A stretch of 64,000 bases of DNA from Heliopora coerulea (Eukaryota; Cnidaria; Anthozoa; Scleralcyonacea; Helioporidae), in NCBI GenBank assembly GCA_030142905.1, contig JASJOG010000146.1, positions 682,001 to 746,000 of the forward strand. Reading direction: 5' to 3'. Below are positions 1-13,600 of this stretch, piece after piece. Below the pieces are notes generated by a model. That model was not told where the DNA came from. It did not search any database and was given only the letters and a program-made list of their open reading frames with translations. The position numbers and the translations under genes are program-made. Within the stretch, counting starts at the first letter, position 1; each line of letters starts with the position of its first letter.

Positions 1-429
1 GTCATCAGTGTAGTAAACGCACTGTTGTGGTCATGCATCACAATCAAATGTCTTGTCTACATTGTTGAAATGTGTGGTATGTTTACCTGCAGTACTCAAA
101 TGAAATCGTCAATCAAAGGCCATTATTTTACATTCAGTGCTTTTGAAGTCATTTTTAACATTGATGATGCTTTTGATGAGAAAGTTCAGTACATTAGATA
201 AGGGGTGTGGCTCTTTGGAGGCTTCTTCAGCCAAGAAATTATTATTGAACAATCAGCATCACTTCTCAGTATAACCTTCATATACAAACTTCCCACCCTC
301 TCATGTTTTTAACCCAGCTAAAACACTGAATTGAGTCTTCTAATATGTTGATTGCCTTACCTGCATCATTGTTCAGTTGTTCAGTTGGCATCCTGCAGTA
401 CAAATGCCTGTTACTCGATTAAATTGCAG

Positions 430-2364
430 GTGGTAGCCAGTTCAAAGTCACTGAGAATGATATTATAATGGTCAACAAACTAAATGCTGAACTAGGATCC
501 AGAATAAGATTAGAAAAGGTAAAATTTCCACAGCAATTATAGGTATCTCCTGTATTTATTGACAGTAAAACGTTTGAGGAATGTCAGCTGGAAAAATAAT
601 ATTTATAAAGAATTACAGGAAATGTTAATTATTACATGTGCTCAGGATAACAATTAGAACGTGCACATGTCACTCTCATGAATAAAAATTACTGTACCTG
701 GCATTTCCCAAAAAAAATTCTGAAGGGAACCTCAGAACTGAAACAAAGGGTTACATGTTTTTTATATTTATGAAATTTTTCATCCAGTCCATCATAAAAT
801 CATGTCATAATTATTTCAATGATTTAAATATAATTTAAGTTTTAATAATTGAAAGGTTTTTCTTAAGTTGAAGTTTTGAATTGAAGTTGTATTCCATCCT
901 CTAAAGTAATTAAATTTAATTAAAGTGGTAACTTGTCTAAAGCATTGTTATAGCTTTAACCCTTTCCAGTCCATACCCCACTTTTTAATTTTACTCATCA
1001 AGGGGAGACATCTCGGACAGAAAAGGGTTAAGAAAAAACAATGACAATCCATGTCTGTTTAGCCAATAGACAACTACTTGAAAGGTAATATTTTATAATT
1101 TATTCAGGTTCTTTTGGTTGGTGGAGAAAACTTTACTATGGTTGGTCGACCACTAGTCAGGTAAGAATTAGTTATACAAAGGTTAAGACCTGAGGCAAAC
1201 ACATTGTTATCAGAAAGGATGACCAGAGACTCCCCAGTCCTGAAGATATAGACCTTATTTGGTACCCTCTGTTTTGTCTCATTATAGATCATATTAGCAG
1301 AGATATTTCTAGCCAATTTTACTATCCCAAGGGAAAATACATGAATTAGCTGTACAACAAGCTAGATTGTAAACTCCTTTTTTCCATAATGTTCACAGTT
1401 AAATCAGTGTTTAGCATGATCATTTTCTTCAATGCAGCAAGAATGTGGTGGAAATCCAAGCAACTCTTATTGAAAACACAAAAACTAAAAAGGTCATAGT
1501 GTTTAAAAAGAAAAGGAGAAAGGGTTACAAGCGTACTCAAGGTATTGTGATACTTCAGGTCCTTTCTTCATAATCTTAAGACTGCTATTTAAGTGTGGCA
1601 ACTGTTTTCTTCAAGGATGGTGGCTTGTGAGAAAAATATGTTCTGGCATTTTGCATGCTTCCTTAGGAACTTTCACAAGTAATCTAAAATGTAGCTGTTC
1701 TTACATTATATTTGGAAAAAAATGGGTGGCTATGGTTTTTTCCTAGGCTCTGGTAATCTGTGTTATACTATTGTCTTTAATTCTATTCTTTGGAGATGAA
1801 TTTTAATCATTAATTCCCTAAAGAGGAGTAGTTTTTAAGTTTTCCTGAGGTAATATGCATGAGCAAGCATCAAAAGGAAATTTCAACAACTGCAAACAGC
1901 TAAAATTATATTTTTTGATATTCATTGTTTAAAAAGCACAGAGGGTGTGAGAGGGTGATTATGTGGCCAATTTCAGCCAAGACTCGTGAAGAAATCCATG
2001 AAACCAATCACCTGGTGACTAGTGTAACCAGTCTTGTCATATCAGTAGTTATGTCCTGTCAACTTCAAGCAGGGTCTATGAAAGATCCAGGGATGATGGC
2101 CTTTGTAAATTGTACAACCCTACTTTGACTTAATATATAATAATATAATGAATCCTTCATTTCATATTAGGTACTTGTAAATATAAATGCAGTTGCAAAT
2201 ATTATAAAACAATTAATAAGATACAATTTCAATGCCCTTTTTGCCACATAGTTTCTACTCAATTTATTGTTCTCATTCATTTGTTTGCTTCTCCTCTAGG
2301 TCATAGACAAGGTATCAGTGCTTTGAGGATCAACAGAATCATTTTAAACTCTGAATCACTATAA
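430..2364 (+). CDS. MRPL21: Mitochondrial ribosomal protein L21 (bL21m), 3' part
   Basis: This is the C-terminal half of a bL21-family protein of the mitochondrial large ribosomal subunit. Four exons are visible: 430-518, 1108-1160, 1438-1541 and 2300-2364 (stop TAA 2362-2364). All junctions are AG/GT and the phases match (1, 0, 2, 1). The first visible exon reads [11 protein letters not shown] and ends in GSRIRLEK; the next begins [17 protein letters not shown]. These fit the RIRLEKVLLVG core of vertebrate MRPL21. The third exon gives a basic [10 protein letters not shown] stretch and the last gives [14 protein letters not shown]. About 103 residues are present, roughly half the usual length. 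The 5' exons with the start and mitochondrial presequence must lie left of position 1, because nothing suitable precedes 430. It converges with WDR77 across a 587-bp gap. Confidence 0.9.
957..1031 (+). repeat. Copy of a ~100-bp dispersed repeat
   Basis: Starts with TAACCCTTTCC, carries TTTTACTCATCAAGGGGA, and ends AAAAGGGTTAAG, so the ends are complementary. It lies in an MRPL21 intron. Related copies are near 4777, 5771, 8223, 12455, 16379, 48927, 62919, 63040 and 63155. This copy is shortened on its left side. Confidence 0.6.
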
Positions 2365-2951
2365 GACCACAATTATTCATCATTTTTAAAGTATAAAGTT
2401 CATAGCTTTGTCAAAATATCAAGTGACTTTGTGTGGGATAAGTATGTTCAGCTTACATCATTGAAAACCTTCTATTGTTTATAAAAAAATCAAACTAGAG
2501 CAGGAAAAACCATGAAGAGTCTAGCCTCAGCCATCAATAACTTATCATTCACACTAACACTGCAAACATTAAAATAACTGGCACCAAAATTTTATATTAT
2601 CAAGCAAATATTTGCACTTAAACCAAGGCAAGTACACAGCTGTGAGAGTTTAAACATACCATAATGGTATGGTATTTTAGTTTTCAGCACTGTATTTGAT
2701 TGCAAGCAGTGCTGATGTAAAAAAAAAAACTAACAAAGGTGACAAACTTAACTTCTAGAGTAACATAAGGATTTTCAAGTTTATTTTTTAGTAATGCTGC
2801 ACTCAAAATATGCAACTGAACAGAACATGATTCACTTATCAATGGTATGGTATTTTACAAAAAATTAAAAAGCCAAACCCTGGTGCACATGTTGTTTTTA
2901 TCAGCAGTATATTACACTATCTTATATTAATTTCACATCTTTACCTAAATG
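2365..2951. other. Convergent 3' intergenic interval, MRPL21/WDR77
   Basis: AT-rich 587-bp interval between the two convergent stop codons. I see no gene in it. It must contain the 3' UTRs of both genes. Confidence 0.6.
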
Positions 2952-5900
2952 TTATCTTTCTATCATATCACTAGTTTTATTTACAGAAATAATGCCATTA
3001 CGCCCAGCTTTAGTGATCACACTGGTTTCCATCGGAAAAGTCTTGTTTAACACATTCTCAAGCCCTTCTTCTATCTTTGAGGTGGTATGCCTGATGATTT
3101 GTGCATCCCAGCCACATGTCCTTAAACAATTGTCCACTGGACTCCATGACAAATCCCTTACAAAATCTTTGTGGTCATCATTTCGATAGCTAGGATTAAA
3201 AGAAATGCTGATTATTTTATATAAAGAGTTTTACTCATTCAGATGACCAAGAGGCAAAATGGACTGCTGGATTATACTTGTGTACTTACCTTACTTCTTT
3301 GGTATTGACATCCAAAATATTTACAAAGCAGTCATTTGATACTGAAGCCAGCCATGATGGTCTAAATTTGTTTGAAAACCACAGTGATAATTTTCTAAGT
3401 CCACAATCTGTTAGCTTACAAATCATTTGCAGTATACTTTTATGTTAATATAATGTAATGTGCTGTAGTGTAATCATATTAATCCATTTTTACCTTTGAG
3501 GAGAAAATGCCATAGCATTCACATTTCGACAATGTGGTTTACATTTCAACAAAGGGTGAGCGATGATTGCAGTGTCATAACAAAAAATGCTACCATCTGT
3601 ATAACCTAGAGTTTGTAAATGAAATAATAATATTAATACAAAGATTAAATTGAAATGAAACATAATTCATAACTATGGAAATAGAAACTTGCTAACTTAA
3701 GTTACTTAAACTAACTCAATTATTTTAGTTATTTGAATAACTAAATGTTTAGCAAGCAGTATCATGTACAAAGATTTATAGACAGAAAATGAACTACTAT
3801 TGGCTAAAAATATTTAGGCAGTTTTTAAAATGCTTTCAGTATGGAGAGAAAATTTCACAATTAACCATGAAATTTTCCATTCACATTACCCTCAGTATGA
3901 TTATTGAACAGTTTTTACAACATTAAGATGTTACAGCATAATAGACTGTTGTATAAGTGTTCCACCATTTGTGCCAATGTCACTAAAATTTTCTGAGTGC
4001 AAAACTTTGTTAAGTTGACAATGATGTTAATGCACCATGATATAGTGTTCAATTATTAAAATACAGGCCATAATTCTCAAAAGCCTTTTCATACTACTTT
4101 AAAAAAGGGCCAGTTTGAAACTTTCACAAACAAGCAATACTAATTGTCTTGATACAAAAGACTTTGAACAAGTGACTGTCTTAAAGCAGAGGGAAAAGGC
4201 AATTGAAAAATGGTCCATTAAATATTACACAGTGTGCACATTTTCTCACCTATGGCAAAAGATTTGCCAGTTTGATCCCACGTCACACAAAGTGGAGCTG
4301 CAATGTGATGTCCTGAACCTATCCAATGGAAATTATTACCATCATACATTGGTAAGTTCATTTGTCTAGCTTTCCATCTTATTTTTAACTTGATAAATTT
4401 TATAGTAAAAATAAATTCAGTACAAATACTTACTCAAAATTCTGTTAGCAGGTTTTTCTTTCCTAAGATCCCAGATAACAATACTACCATCCTAGTTCAG
4501 GAAAAAAAAAGAATCTAAAAATATAATTCGAGGTAAGTAAATCACCAGTATAAAACTAGCAGGAAGTAGTACCACTATATGGTACAAAAAACTGAATATG
4601 GAGATTACCTACAGTATTGTTTCAAAATACCAGTTACTTTGGTAATAATTACTGCAGCAACAATATTATGTAAACCCATTATAGCTCCATTCTGCTGAAC
4701 CAATCAGTGTGGAGTTAGCCATAATAAAATTCTCAAGTGTGACTTTATCCATTAGTAGACTAACAAAGTTGGATCTTAACCTATTAAGATGCAGGCACCC
4801 CACTCTGAAAAAGACTGTCCAGCATTAACCAGAGTAGAATTCTAAAATGGGCAATTGCTCCTTAATGGGTTAAAAACCACCATACCTCTTGGTGTGAGGG
4901 TAAAAAGTACCAGTATTGACTTACAAATCCTAAGAAAAAAATGTTTACCACTGACCTAGAATTAAATTCTTGACAACCATTTATGGGCAGAAGGCTTAAT
5001 GTTTTGATCAATTTCTGTGTCAACAGAATGGAAATTATGGATTCCAATGTATTACCTCTTTTGGTGATGTATTTTGGTAACATAGTGTTAAACAATGTAT
5101 TAAACCATACCTCTGATGCTGAAGAAAAGATATTGTTTTCTTCTTGTCTGAAACTGACACTCCAGACACTATCTGAATGACCTACAATAATTTTTGTTAA
5201 AAAAAAATCCCTTCATCAATATACTATATTTCCTCTTTCTCTTTACAAAGTGACTAAAATCAAAAATATGTCAGGGGGATCAAAAACTGTTTGTTGTTTA
5301 GAAATAAAATTAATGAACTCCTGTGATTGTCTGCAAATGCTGAACTTTAACATAACCAAGTATCTTACAAATTATATCAGTATTTTATGTGCAGTATGTG
5401 TAAACATTGCAGAAATTGTAATTTTATGGCCTACCTTGAAATGTATTTGTACAAGCTTCTTTCTGAAGATCCCAAACTCTAATGCTATAAATTTCACAAT
5501 TAGTTGAGGATAGTCATCACAAAATAACTGTATAACAAGTTTAATAATTTATGAATAATTGTTATTAACTCAAAACTTTTATTAAGGAATTGCTTTTAAT
5601 TACTTTTCTGATTCTTTAGATTACAGTTAAGGATAGAGGTTAAGGTAATAAAGACATCAAAAACTAAATAAAAGAAGTTCCTTGAGCTCTTTATACATTT
5701 AGGTCACAAAAGCTAAATGCTCCTCATTTTGTAACAGTAATTCACCATTTGAATTGATGTAGCTTAATGGTTAACCCATTAAGTGGCAAGGGCACACACT
5801 TTATAATTTTATTCTGGTTAATGCCACATGATTTTACTCATCAAGGGGATGAGCCCTGCTCCTTAATGAGTTAATCTAATATACTGGCACATTGACAATG

Positions 5901-7486
5901 ATGTCTGACTTTGAAGAAGGGATTGGTATTTTGTTGGGTAAACTGGAAGTACAGTACACATCCTAGGCTCAGGGATTTTCTTCATTTTTTGTCAAGGCCT
6001 TGGATTTATCAAAGAGGTTCCTGGGAATACAGATGGGTTCAACCACAAAATATCAATTCCAAACAGTTGATTCTCACAAACCTTGTGTCTAAGCTTCCAC
6101 TGGCAATTTTGTTCTTATCAGAATTCACAGTAATGCTGTGAACAATATCATCATGTCCAGCAAGTTTTGCGAATATTTCCACAGTATCAAAGCTATCAGC
6201 AATGCACCATAGTTCAATAATGCCATTATCAGATGCTAGAGCAAGTCTCTGTTCATCTAACCATTGAAGATCTGTGCAACCAGCATTAGTGGCTGCACAA
6301 GAACTGCAGTGTGAGTTATCTGGCGAATAGATATTGTCTGGTGCCTGGTCAGGATTTTTGAATAACCACAATGAACCATTCCAGTATCTTCCAGTTAACC
6401 TTGATGACCCTATGGCCAACTTGCCAGCTGCATTTAAAAAAGAACAATATTAAATATTATTGCAACTGACTTGTATAAGACAGTAAAAAAAGCATTATCA
6501 AAAATATACAACTTGTTTAAAAAAAGAAGTGGTACGAATGATGACAATAGTTGTCAATAATGATATCAGGGCCTTTTGCAAAGAAAAATAAGATGTTACT
6601 TAACTTAGATGTAAACCAGCCCATTTAATAATGCCATATTTTCTGCTTATATTTCTGCAAACACCACTTTTATATTGTTCATAAAAGAATTATCAAGTCT
6701 TAAATAAGGTGCAACCCACATTTTATTTGAATTTCTTATGCATAAATGGCCTAGATATTGAACAATATTGGTGAAACAATACCTAGTTCCAACCAGAACA
6801 ATATCAGTTCCCCTGTTACAGGTAAAATGCTCATAGACACAAGCATTTTCGCTGATCATTTGCTGTTAAATGTTGGAGCTTTGAATCAGTTGTCCAACAT
6901 GGTTTATTTGATGTCACAACAGGACACAGAATCAACAATATTGTTGGTTAAATACTGCAGGTAGGGGGCAAATGTGTCTTCATGATGGGTGATTAGCTAT
7001 TATTTATGCTTTGTAAATCATGTTTTAAAGAATATTGTTCCATAAATAGTGATTGGAGTTAATTTTATTTTTCATGACCTTTGAAGTGCAAAATCTTTTG
7101 AATCAGTGGTCACGTGCACTTTGGTCAAGATCCATCAGCCACCCCCCCCCCCTCCTTCAACCAATGTCAGCCCACAATGCAGTTACTACAAGTGTATCGT
7201 TTTTGATTGTATGTCACAGACCGATATGGAAGTTCTTTGAGAACTAGCATAATTTCCATTTCATAAAGAAAGTTCTATTGACAAACAAAGATCAATAATA
7301 TATGTTGCGGATTTTACCTTTAAGTTTGTCATGCTGGACACTACTCTTTATACTTCGACTTGGCAAATAAATTACTAAATTCCGCTATGAAGTTTAAGCT
7401 TTACTTGAAATCAGAATAAAGTTTTTACCTGGAGAATGATCGATCGCGTCAATAGAAGGATAAACTTCTACAGGAAAAACATCCAT
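2952..7486 (-). CDS. WDR77: WDR77 / methylosome protein 50 (MEP50)
   Basis: WDR77 is the WD40 partner of the arginine methyltransferase PRMT5; it presents substrates such as histones H4/H2A and Sm proteins. Nine exons on the minus strand read, in transcript order: 7486-7429, 6427-6082, 5484-5435, 5181-5111, 4491-4434, 4318-4250, 3605-3494, 3361-3290 and 3189-2952. The total is 1074 nt (357 aa plus stop) and every junction keeps phase. Human WDR77 is 342 aa. Diagnostic stretches are GRYWNGSLWLF (human GRCWAGSLWLF), a series of WD blades such as GSIVIWDLRKEKP and SIRVWDLQKE, and the last blade HKDFVRDLSWSP...CGWDAQIIRH. The start is the ATG at 7486-7484, opening MDVFPVEVYPSIDAID. The C-terminal tail after the last blade is longer than in vertebrates. 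The gene is divergent from EIF2B5, with 199 bp between start codons. Confidence 0.95.
4777..4870 (-). repeat. Copy of the ~100-bp dispersed repeat
   Basis: Reverse-oriented, divergent copy in a WDR77 intron. The minus strand reads TAACCCATTAAGGAGCAA, then a TCTACTCTGGTTAATGCTGG core. Confidence 0.55.
5771..5875 (+). repeat. Copy of the ~100-bp dispersed repeat
   Basis: Well-preserved copy in a WDR77 intron. It opens TTAACCCATTAAG, has TTCTGGTTAATGCCA and TTTTACTCATCAAGGGGA, and closes CTCCTTAATGAGTTAA. Confidence 0.65.
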
Positions 7487-7685
7487 GACTACTTCACGAA
7501 ATATACTTCAAAGTTTATTTCAAGCCAGTTTCTCAAATTTGAACCATGTGTACTTACGGTGCCTGCGCTAAATTACTCAGCGGTTTGTATTATTCACGAG
7601 GGGGGGGCGACTTTAAATTTCATCAGGGGGTTGAGAAACTATAACAGTTCTTAGAGGACAGCATGGAGGTTTTGCATGTGGAGTC
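7487..7685. promoter_or_regulatory. Bidirectional promoter interval WDR77/EIF2B5
   Basis: Only 199 bp separate the divergent start codons of WDR77 and EIF2B5, so both 5' UTRs and the core promoter elements must lie here. I see no convincing TATA box; the sequence includes a G run (7602-7608). The role is inferred from geometry only. Confidence 0.6.
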
Positions 7686-10600
7686 ATGAAAGGAAAGAAA
7701 AAGGAGGCAAAATCTGGCCAAGGAAGTGCTTCCTGGGAGAACGCCGATGAAACTCTTCAAGCTGTGATATTGACTGATAGTTTTAACTACAGATTTTTGC
7801 CCATTACGCTGGAAAAGCCGAGGGTTAGTTCATTTAAATATACAATTTTTTAATATGCTTGGCTATTTGAAGACGCACCTTTGTCTTCCAAAGTAAATAT
7901 AGACAATAATTTGTTTTCTTTAGGCTCTTTTGCCACTGGTAAATTGCACCTTACTGGATTACACCGTTGATTTTCTTGTCAGTGCCGGGGTGAAGGAAAT
8001 ATTTGTGTTCTGTTCTTATCATGTGGAGCAAATTAAAAACTTTATAAAGTACTGTTCATTAACAAAATATTTTATGGTATTCTTTTTTAAGCTGAAATAG
8101 TTTTCTGGCGCTGTGTGTGTGCTGGTAGAGTATCATTGATGGCTTCATGAGATCTGAGTGTTGTCTTGAAGCTATTGTGATATTTTTATTAGAGTACTGA
8201 ACAAGTATGTAGTATTGAATATGTTAACCCATTGTAACCATCCCGATTAACTTTATCCTGTTGGGATAAGACTTCTATTATTTTACTCTAGTTAATGCCA
8301 GACAAAGGGGGATCTCTTGCAATCAAAGTGTTATGGAGAAGTTGCCCTCCTCCACCGAATAAAATCATCTGGGATTAGCCAGAATAAAATTCTAATATAC
8401 ATCTTAGCTACTTAATGGGTTAAAATGGATCCATGTGGAAAAATAAGCTTCTAACAATCATTAAGGGCATCCACTATAAATAGGGATTTGCTATGCCAAT
8501 TTTGAAGTTTTTATGGTATCCTTTAATGGCATCTAGTGTCTTATGAATATCTGGGTACTGCAAGTACCATGCCTGCTTGTAATGTGCCTTATTTATGCAA
8601 GGATTATACTGTAGTACAGCAAGTAGTGAGTTGATAGGCTTGTGGCTCAGTTAATTGAGGTTATTGGAACAGAGTGGAAAGTTGTTAATTTGAAGGTTAC
8701 ATAAAATATCTCATATTGATAAATATATTATTTGTACCTAATTATTGTAATATATGTCATAACATGCTGTACTGTCCATGTTAGACATTTCAGTTATATC
8801 ATTTAGGGACCCACAGTGGAGTGGCAAACATTCATCATGTACATTCCATACTATTCTGTCAGAAGGTTGTATGTCCCTAGGAGATGCTTTAAGAGAAATA
8901 GACCGACAGGTTGGCATTTTGTATTACTGAACTGAAAGTAGACTTATAGTTTTATCAAATGATTGCACTGAATCTAGAAAGTATCATAATGAAATTTCCA
9001 TTTTGAAATGTAAAATTTTGAATATTTAAATCGACTTTGTTGGTTTGAAGTTGGTAATTAGCAAATTAATACAACCATTACTATCAAAAGCCATTGAAAA
9101 AATGTCCTTTTTCATAATGAAAAGTAAAACATGAATCAGCTGAGGCCTGGAAGGTATAATTAAACTTCACCTCTTGACTTCTTTTTTGTGTGAGCCCAGT
9201 TATGATTAAGGCAAATTCCTATCAATTTTATAAATAGTTTCCATTAAGGTTATGTAATTTAGCATTGTACTCGCTTGCAGTACTAGTATTATCAATTTTC
9301 ATTTCATTTATGTGATGTGATTCATTTTAAAATGAAGTTTTTTTTTAGGCTTTAATCAAGTCTGATTTTGTCCTTGTCCATGGGGACTTGGTTTCCAATA
9401 TAAAATTGGATAAAATCCTCAAAGAACATAAGTATGTATAGTCAACTGTTTTACTTGTTTGAATGCAAAAGAATTGCTTTGATAAGGCGTTTTCCTGTGG
9501 ATAATGAAAAATTTGACCCAATCTTTTAGTTGATGTCAGTTTAGGGAATCAAAACTCTATATTTTTACTTTAATCAGCACTCTGTGTAAATTTTCTGGAG
9601 TTGTAATTGTGTTACTGTTATTCTGAGAGCATCGAGGTCATTTGACTTGTTTTTTAAAAATGGGCCATTCACTAACCATAGCCATGAGGGTTAGATACTA
9701 CAATGACTGTAGGATTCAACATGAGAATTACCCTTGGCCTCTCTGATAAAAGTCTGTACCACTTTCACTGAGGCTAGATCACACAAGTGCAAGATTTTTT
9801 TTTAATGCTATATTACATGTTTCCCAATAACTGAGATATTTCTTTTTCTTTTTGCAATTAATTTTAATGACCTCATCACCATTGAACTACTTTTTAGGGA
9901 AAGACGGCACAAAAGCAAGTCCTCAGTTATGACTATGATTTACAAGATTGCTGCCCCTGATCATAGAACAAGGTAGGGGATTAATGGGTTAAGGTGGTAA
10001 TTACATGTCTCCAAAATGTTGTGATTAGCCATAGGAAATCTACAATAACTCATCCATAAATTGATAATAATACGCTACGATCAACTTCACTGTGGAAGTC
10101 CAATATATGTTCAACTAGGGAGTGGATAAAAACTTATGCTGCATGCCAGATGATGGAGAGAAAGCCTTCCAGGATACTTGAAAGCAACTGCTCCTAAGTT
10201 GTAGGTATTCAAAGTGGGGAACACTGAGAGGGCAGCAACCCCAGGACTGAGTATAAACAGCGAGGACATGCTCAACATCCAATTGTATGTAATTACCCAT
10301 CATTCCCTACCTTTTTAAGTAAATGTGTAAAAGGCAATGAAGCCATAGTACAATAAATATTATATGTAATTAGTTTATCAGTACTGGATGAATTAATGTA
10401 GCAGATCAAATAAATATTGTGGGATCAATGCAGTTAGTTATTTGGGAATGAATGAATTGGTGCAATGCAGGACATTTTATGCTATCATCATCACCATCAT
10501 CATAATAATCATCATCATTATCACTATTGTTATCATCCTCATCATCACCACCATCATGATGATGATGATCATCATAATTATCATTATCACTATTGTTATC

Positions 10601-13600
10601 ATCCTCATCATCACCACCATCATGATTATGATTGTCATCATAATCATCATTATCACTATTGTTATCATCATCACTCTCATCATCATTACCATCACCATGA
10701 TGATGATGATAATCATCATCATCACCATAATCCCCACCACCATCATAATCATCATCATCACCATGATCATGACCACCATCATCATGATCATCATCACCAT
10801 AATCATTGTCATCATAATCATCATCATTATCAGTATTGTTATCATCATCATCACTATCACCATGATGATAATCTTTGTCACCATAATCATCACCACCATT
10901 ATCATCACCACCATTATCATTTCAATCACAGAATTATGTTTGACTTCCCAGTCCCTGCTTAGAAAGCTGGCCCACAAGTAGAAGTCAGTCTTTGCAGAGT
11001 GAATGGTTAACCAGTATTGTATGATATTTTTTGTTAAAAGGTGTAAGGAAGATGATGTCTTTCTTGCCATTGACTCCTCATCAAACAGGATACTACACTG
11101 GGAGAAAACATACATGAAAAAGAACTTTACTCTTCCTTTGGTTTGTACTGTGCATAACTGCCTTTAGAAATTACATATGAAGTAAAAATTTTTCTTCCTT
11201 TGAAACTAGTGTCAGTAGTTCTGACTTGCAAACAACCTTTTCTAGTAGTAGTAATATCTTGGGCTTGCCCTGATAAATAAATGTCATAGTCTTTTTCTTT
11301 GTTCCACTTTTCTGGTAAACTGTAGTTGTTTTTTGATTTGTGTTTGTTTTGTTTTTTTTTATTTCATTATAGGAAGTTTTTACAGAGAACACTGATGTTA
11401 AAATGCGGCATGATTTGCTTGACTGTGACATTAGCATTTGTTCAACTGAGGTAATACTTTATGATTGTAAGCATTAAAATAATTATAGCCACCAAAAGTT
11501 GATGTGAGAGACAACAAACATTAAATATAACAAGGTCTATTATGACAATGTCTCTGTACCATCCAATCTAGACAATTCTCTAAAACCTTTAAATAAAAGT
11601 GAAAAAGCCCTCTCAAATGGCAACAAAAACATGAACTTGTAGGTCTTTAAATTTATAAAAACATTGAGCTATGTTAGTAATTCTTCTTTAGGTTCCGCAA
11701 CTGTTTACTGATAATTTTGATTATCAAACGAAAGACGATTTTGTCAGAGGAATTATAATTAATGAAGAGGTATGCTTGGTGTTGTCCAGAATTTGTGGTA
11801 CAGTAGAACCTGAGTTTTACGACCACATCTTTTGCCAGGCGAACTTAACTCACAAAACTTAATTATGATCGATCAAATTAAATCTGCCGTACCTATTAAG
11901 TTCGGCAGAAGAAGACGCTGATCTTCTGCCGAACTTAATTCATCAATCAGGTTCTGCACATGAGTTGAGCGGTCAGCAATTTTAATTTGCAGTGGTCGCT
12001 GGTGACTGGTAAAATTTCTTATTTTGACCACTAAAAAGTGGTCGCTGGTCGCGTTAGACAGATGGTCGCTCACAGCAGGTATATTTTAACTACAAATTGT
12101 CCATGTCAGAAAAACTGGTCGTATATGACAGGTGGTCGTAAAGAGGGGTGTCGTAAAACTCAGGTTCTACTGTATTGTGAATGTTTTATTTTTGTTTGTT
12201 TGTTTGTTTTTTTTTTAAATTTTGAAGTACAGTGTATTGGTAACTGACATTCCTGCGAGAGAATGTCCTCAGGTTATGTTGTCTACAGAGCATTTCTCCA
12301 TACTTGCAGGTGATGGGTAATAAAATTCATTGTTATGTAGTTGATGAGGAGTATGGTGCTCGAATATCAAATATGAGAATGTATGATTCTATAAGGTAGG
12401 CCTTTGCTTTTGTAATATGGTATTGTAAATTTAGATTATCAAAATATTAGTTTAACACATTAAGAACTGAGGGTGCACTTTACTATTTCACTCTGGCTAA
12501 TGCCAGATGATTTTAGTCGTCAAAGGGACGAGCCCTGCCCTTAATGAGTTAAGTAATAAACCTCCTATGTTGAGTGTCTTTTTGCAATGTAGCATATGTG
12601 GGAGAGTGTTTAGTCAGACCACCAAAAGTTCTATGTAGTTTCTATCTTATTACTCGAAAATGTGCTCTTGTTTAGTGGCTTAAGAGAGCCGTCGGATATT
12701 AGTTCTCATAAACGTTATTTTCCTCACGGGCAATTCATGGCGATGGCACCCAAAACGTCTTACTAGGAGTAGCGGTAGCGTTAGGATTTAAACTTGCGTC
12801 AATTTGCGTTCACTTTTAGCCTGCTTCGCAGCAAGTAAAACACAAGTTAATTCAATGCAAGTTTGTTCCATGTCGATTTACATATTCGTTTGGCAAAACT
12901 TTATCCTTGCACAGTAAATACTTTTGATGCTATTAAAAGTTCATATGTGTTTCCTAGTAAAGATATAATTCATCGTTGGACTTACCCTGTGGTCCCAGAT
13001 AACGGTCTTCTTCACTCGGATGTCTACACATATAACCGGCATAATATTTACTTTGGACAAGGTGTCGTACTTGCAAGGTGGGAACATTACTTCGCTCCTA
13101 GCAACGTATTCTTCATGAGTGGGAGGGGGGGGGAGCAAGTAGGAGTTAGTTAGAGCAGGAGTGAGGTTGATTGGGATTGAGACAGACAGACAGGCCAGGA
13201 GAATTGTGATTACGCATAAACTTGTCAAAGAGTGAAAATAACAATAAAGGGTACTGGATGGATTGACAGACATTAACACAGGCTGACAATCAGACAGGCA
13301 GACAGAAAGACAGGCAGACAGAAAGACAGGCAGACAGAAAGACAGACAGACAGACAGGCAGACAGACAGACAGACAGGCAGACAGAAAGACAGGCAGACA
13401 GAAAGATAGAAAGACAGACAGACAGAAAGACTAATTAATAGACAGGCACATTGAAAGGCCCGTAGGCGACGAAGGAGCCAAAAAACAGCCAGAATAAAGA
13501 AGTGAAAATATTTCTTACTCAGGCGGTTAACAGAGGCAAGTGAAAGCAAATTAATGAAGTGACAAGAGAAATGTAGCAGAGAGATGTGTAGCAGATAGTA

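Noticed and set aside
10442..11115. Long open frames encoding runs of His, Ile or Met
   Set aside because: They are translations of the (ATC/CAT)n microsatellite in an EIF2B5 intron; several frames on both strands are open at once, which is typical of triplet repeats.
12941..13549. Minus-strand Cys/Leu/Ser-rich 202-codon frame
   Set aside because: Translation of the GACA microsatellite, in an EIF2B5 intron.
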